Shown here in pieces: positions 5,232-5,927 of a stretch of DNA of 5,927 bases. A program made the position numbers and the translations under genes. The stretch comes from Gammaproteobacteria bacterium (GTDB taxonomy: Bacteria; Pseudomonadota; Gammaproteobacteria; Competibacterales; Competibacteraceae), in contig JAIFNF010000087.1 of assembly GCA_020047885.1 (NCBI GenBank), positions 1 to 5,927 on the forward strand, given 5' to 3'. Positions within the stretch are counted from its first letter, which is position 1. Every line of letters starts with the position of its first letter. The notes under the pieces were generated by a model, which did not search any database, was not told the origin of the DNA, and was given only the letters and a program-made list of their open reading frames with translations.

Positions 5232-5316
5232 TTCTAACTTAAATGCTTCAATAAGCGTACAATTTACCTGTTCACAATTCAAGCCATTCAAACCGATAGA
5301 TACACGTTTATTATCG

Positions 5317-5927
5317 TCAATCTTTTGTCCGCTGACCCACCGGGCGCTGCTCCAGTCGGACGACGCCCCACATCAACAGGCCATAACCCCCACCGCCGCA
5401 CAACGCCAGCATGAACGGATGGTCTGGCCACCACTGTACCGCCAGCGCCGCCGAACCCGCACAGGCCAGCATCAGCACATATTCGGCCAGCACGGTACGG
5501 CGATGTCCCCAACCAAGTAGCACCAGTCGCTGATAGTAGTGGCGGCGGTGCCCCTCCCAGACCCGTTCACCCCGCGCCAAACGCCCCAACAACGTCACTG
5601 TCGCATCGATAATAAACGGGGAGAACACCCAAAGCGCCGCCCAGAACGGGAACAAATCGGCCTGACCGCCCGACAGGCTGAGCACCGCCGCTAAAAATCC
5701 CAGTGTGGTCGAACCGGTATCCCCGAGAAAAAGCCGGGCTGGTGGAAAGTTGCTGACCAGAAAACCGGCGCTGGCTGCCGCAATGATCAGACTGATCGCA
5801 ACAAATCCAACATCAGCGCGACCCAGCCAGGCCAGCGTCGTAAAACCGATCACCGCCATGCCGCCGGCGAACCCATCCATGCCATCCATGAAGTTATACA
5901 AATTAATCATCCAGACCACGAACAGCC
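5317..5927 (-). CDS. Glycosyltransferase family 4 (WecA/WbpL/MraY-like) sugar-1-phosphate transferase, N-terminus outside window
   Basis: The last 202 codons of an integral membrane enzyme that moves a sugar-1-phosphate (commonly GlcNAc-1-P or a related N-acetyl sugar) from a UDP-sugar to undecaprenyl phosphate, the first step of O-antigen or other surface polysaccharide synthesis. The visible part starts in the motif INLYNFMDGMDGFAGG, which carries the conserved aspartates of the family. It continues with hydrophobic segments, the RLFLGDTGSTTLGF motif, a cytoplasmic loop with DATVTLLGRL, and the HRRHYYQRLV motif typical of the WecA/WbpL branch (often HRSHAYQ). Two hydrophobic segments end the protein before QRTKD and the TGA at 5317-5319. 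Full-length relatives are about 330-360 residues, so roughly 130-150 are missing. Sugar specificity cannot be read here. The PilZ gene follows after 100 bp on the same strand. Confidence 0.93.
   Translation of the reverse strand, partial: LFVVWMINLYNFMDGMDGFAGGMAVIGFTTLAWLGRADVGFVAISLIIAAASAGFLVSNFPPARLFLGDTGSTTLGFLAAVLSLSGGQADLFPFWAALWVFSPFIIDATVTLLGRLARGERVWEGHRRHYYQRLVLLGWGHRRTVLAEYVLMLACAGSAALAVQWWPDHPFMLALCGGGGYGLLMWGVVRLEQRPVGQRTKD

Noticed and set aside
5217..5291. N-terminal extension of the PilZ protein from a TTG at 5291
   Set aside because: The TTG has no ribosome site, while AAGGTGA precedes the ATG at 5216. The extra 25 residues do not resemble a signal peptide or a PilZ element.
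1..5927. CRISPR array, phage defence cluster, insertion sequence or toxin-antitoxin pair
   Set aside because: I saw no regularly spaced identical repeats, transposase motifs, nuclease or helicase motifs, or small paired genes on either strand.

Overview
The window looks like a chromosomal segment of an environmental Gammaproteobacterium. This is inferred from the G+C-rich, Proteobacteria-like proteins, the FixJ-type regulator, the tRNA sequences and intergenic repeats of a type I associate with such genomes. No taxonomic marker gene is present, so the genus is open. Most genes are G+C-rich; one stretch of about 0.9 kb (roughly 4375-5310) is clearly A+T-rich.

Layout. Positions 1-2259, minus strand: a two-gene acyl-CoA module. 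An ECHDC3-like enoyl-CoA hydratase/isomerase-family protein (1462-2259) lies upstream of an acyl-CoA synthetase (<1-1385) that is cut by the window edge. The synthetase reads open for all 461 visible codons. Positions 2260-2577: a divergent intergenic region holding a 145-bp imperfect palindrome built on a 10-nt periodic motif. Positions 2578-3983, plus strand: a FixJ/LuxR-type response regulator with a degenerate receiver domain, overlapping by one base (TGATG) with a TANGO2/NRDE-family gene. Positions 4025-4370: tRNA-Arg(CCT) and tRNA-Ser(TGA), each preceded by a similar promoter-like sequence; the serine tRNA gene is followed by TCA instead of CCA. Positions 4449-5216, minus strand: an A+T-rich PilZ-domain gene with an unrecognised C-terminal half. 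Positions 5317-5927, minus strand: the C-terminal part of a WecA/MraY-like polyprenyl-phosphate sugar-1-phosphate transferase.

How the parts may work together. The synthetase would activate a carboxylic acid to its CoA thioester. The crotonase-fold partner may act on the product, but it lacks both classical catalytic glutamates. The regulator and TANGO2 protein are probably co-translated and may link a signal to haem or redox handling (inference). The transferase would start a cell-surface polysaccharide on undecaprenyl phosphate. The PilZ protein downstream on the same strand could bring c-di-GMP control to the surface, but its base composition suggests a separate origin. I see no complete, clearly new defence or mobile system. 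The strongest leads are the degenerate receiver coupled to TANGO2, the crotonase without catalytic glutamates, and the PilZ protein with an unknown C-terminal domain.
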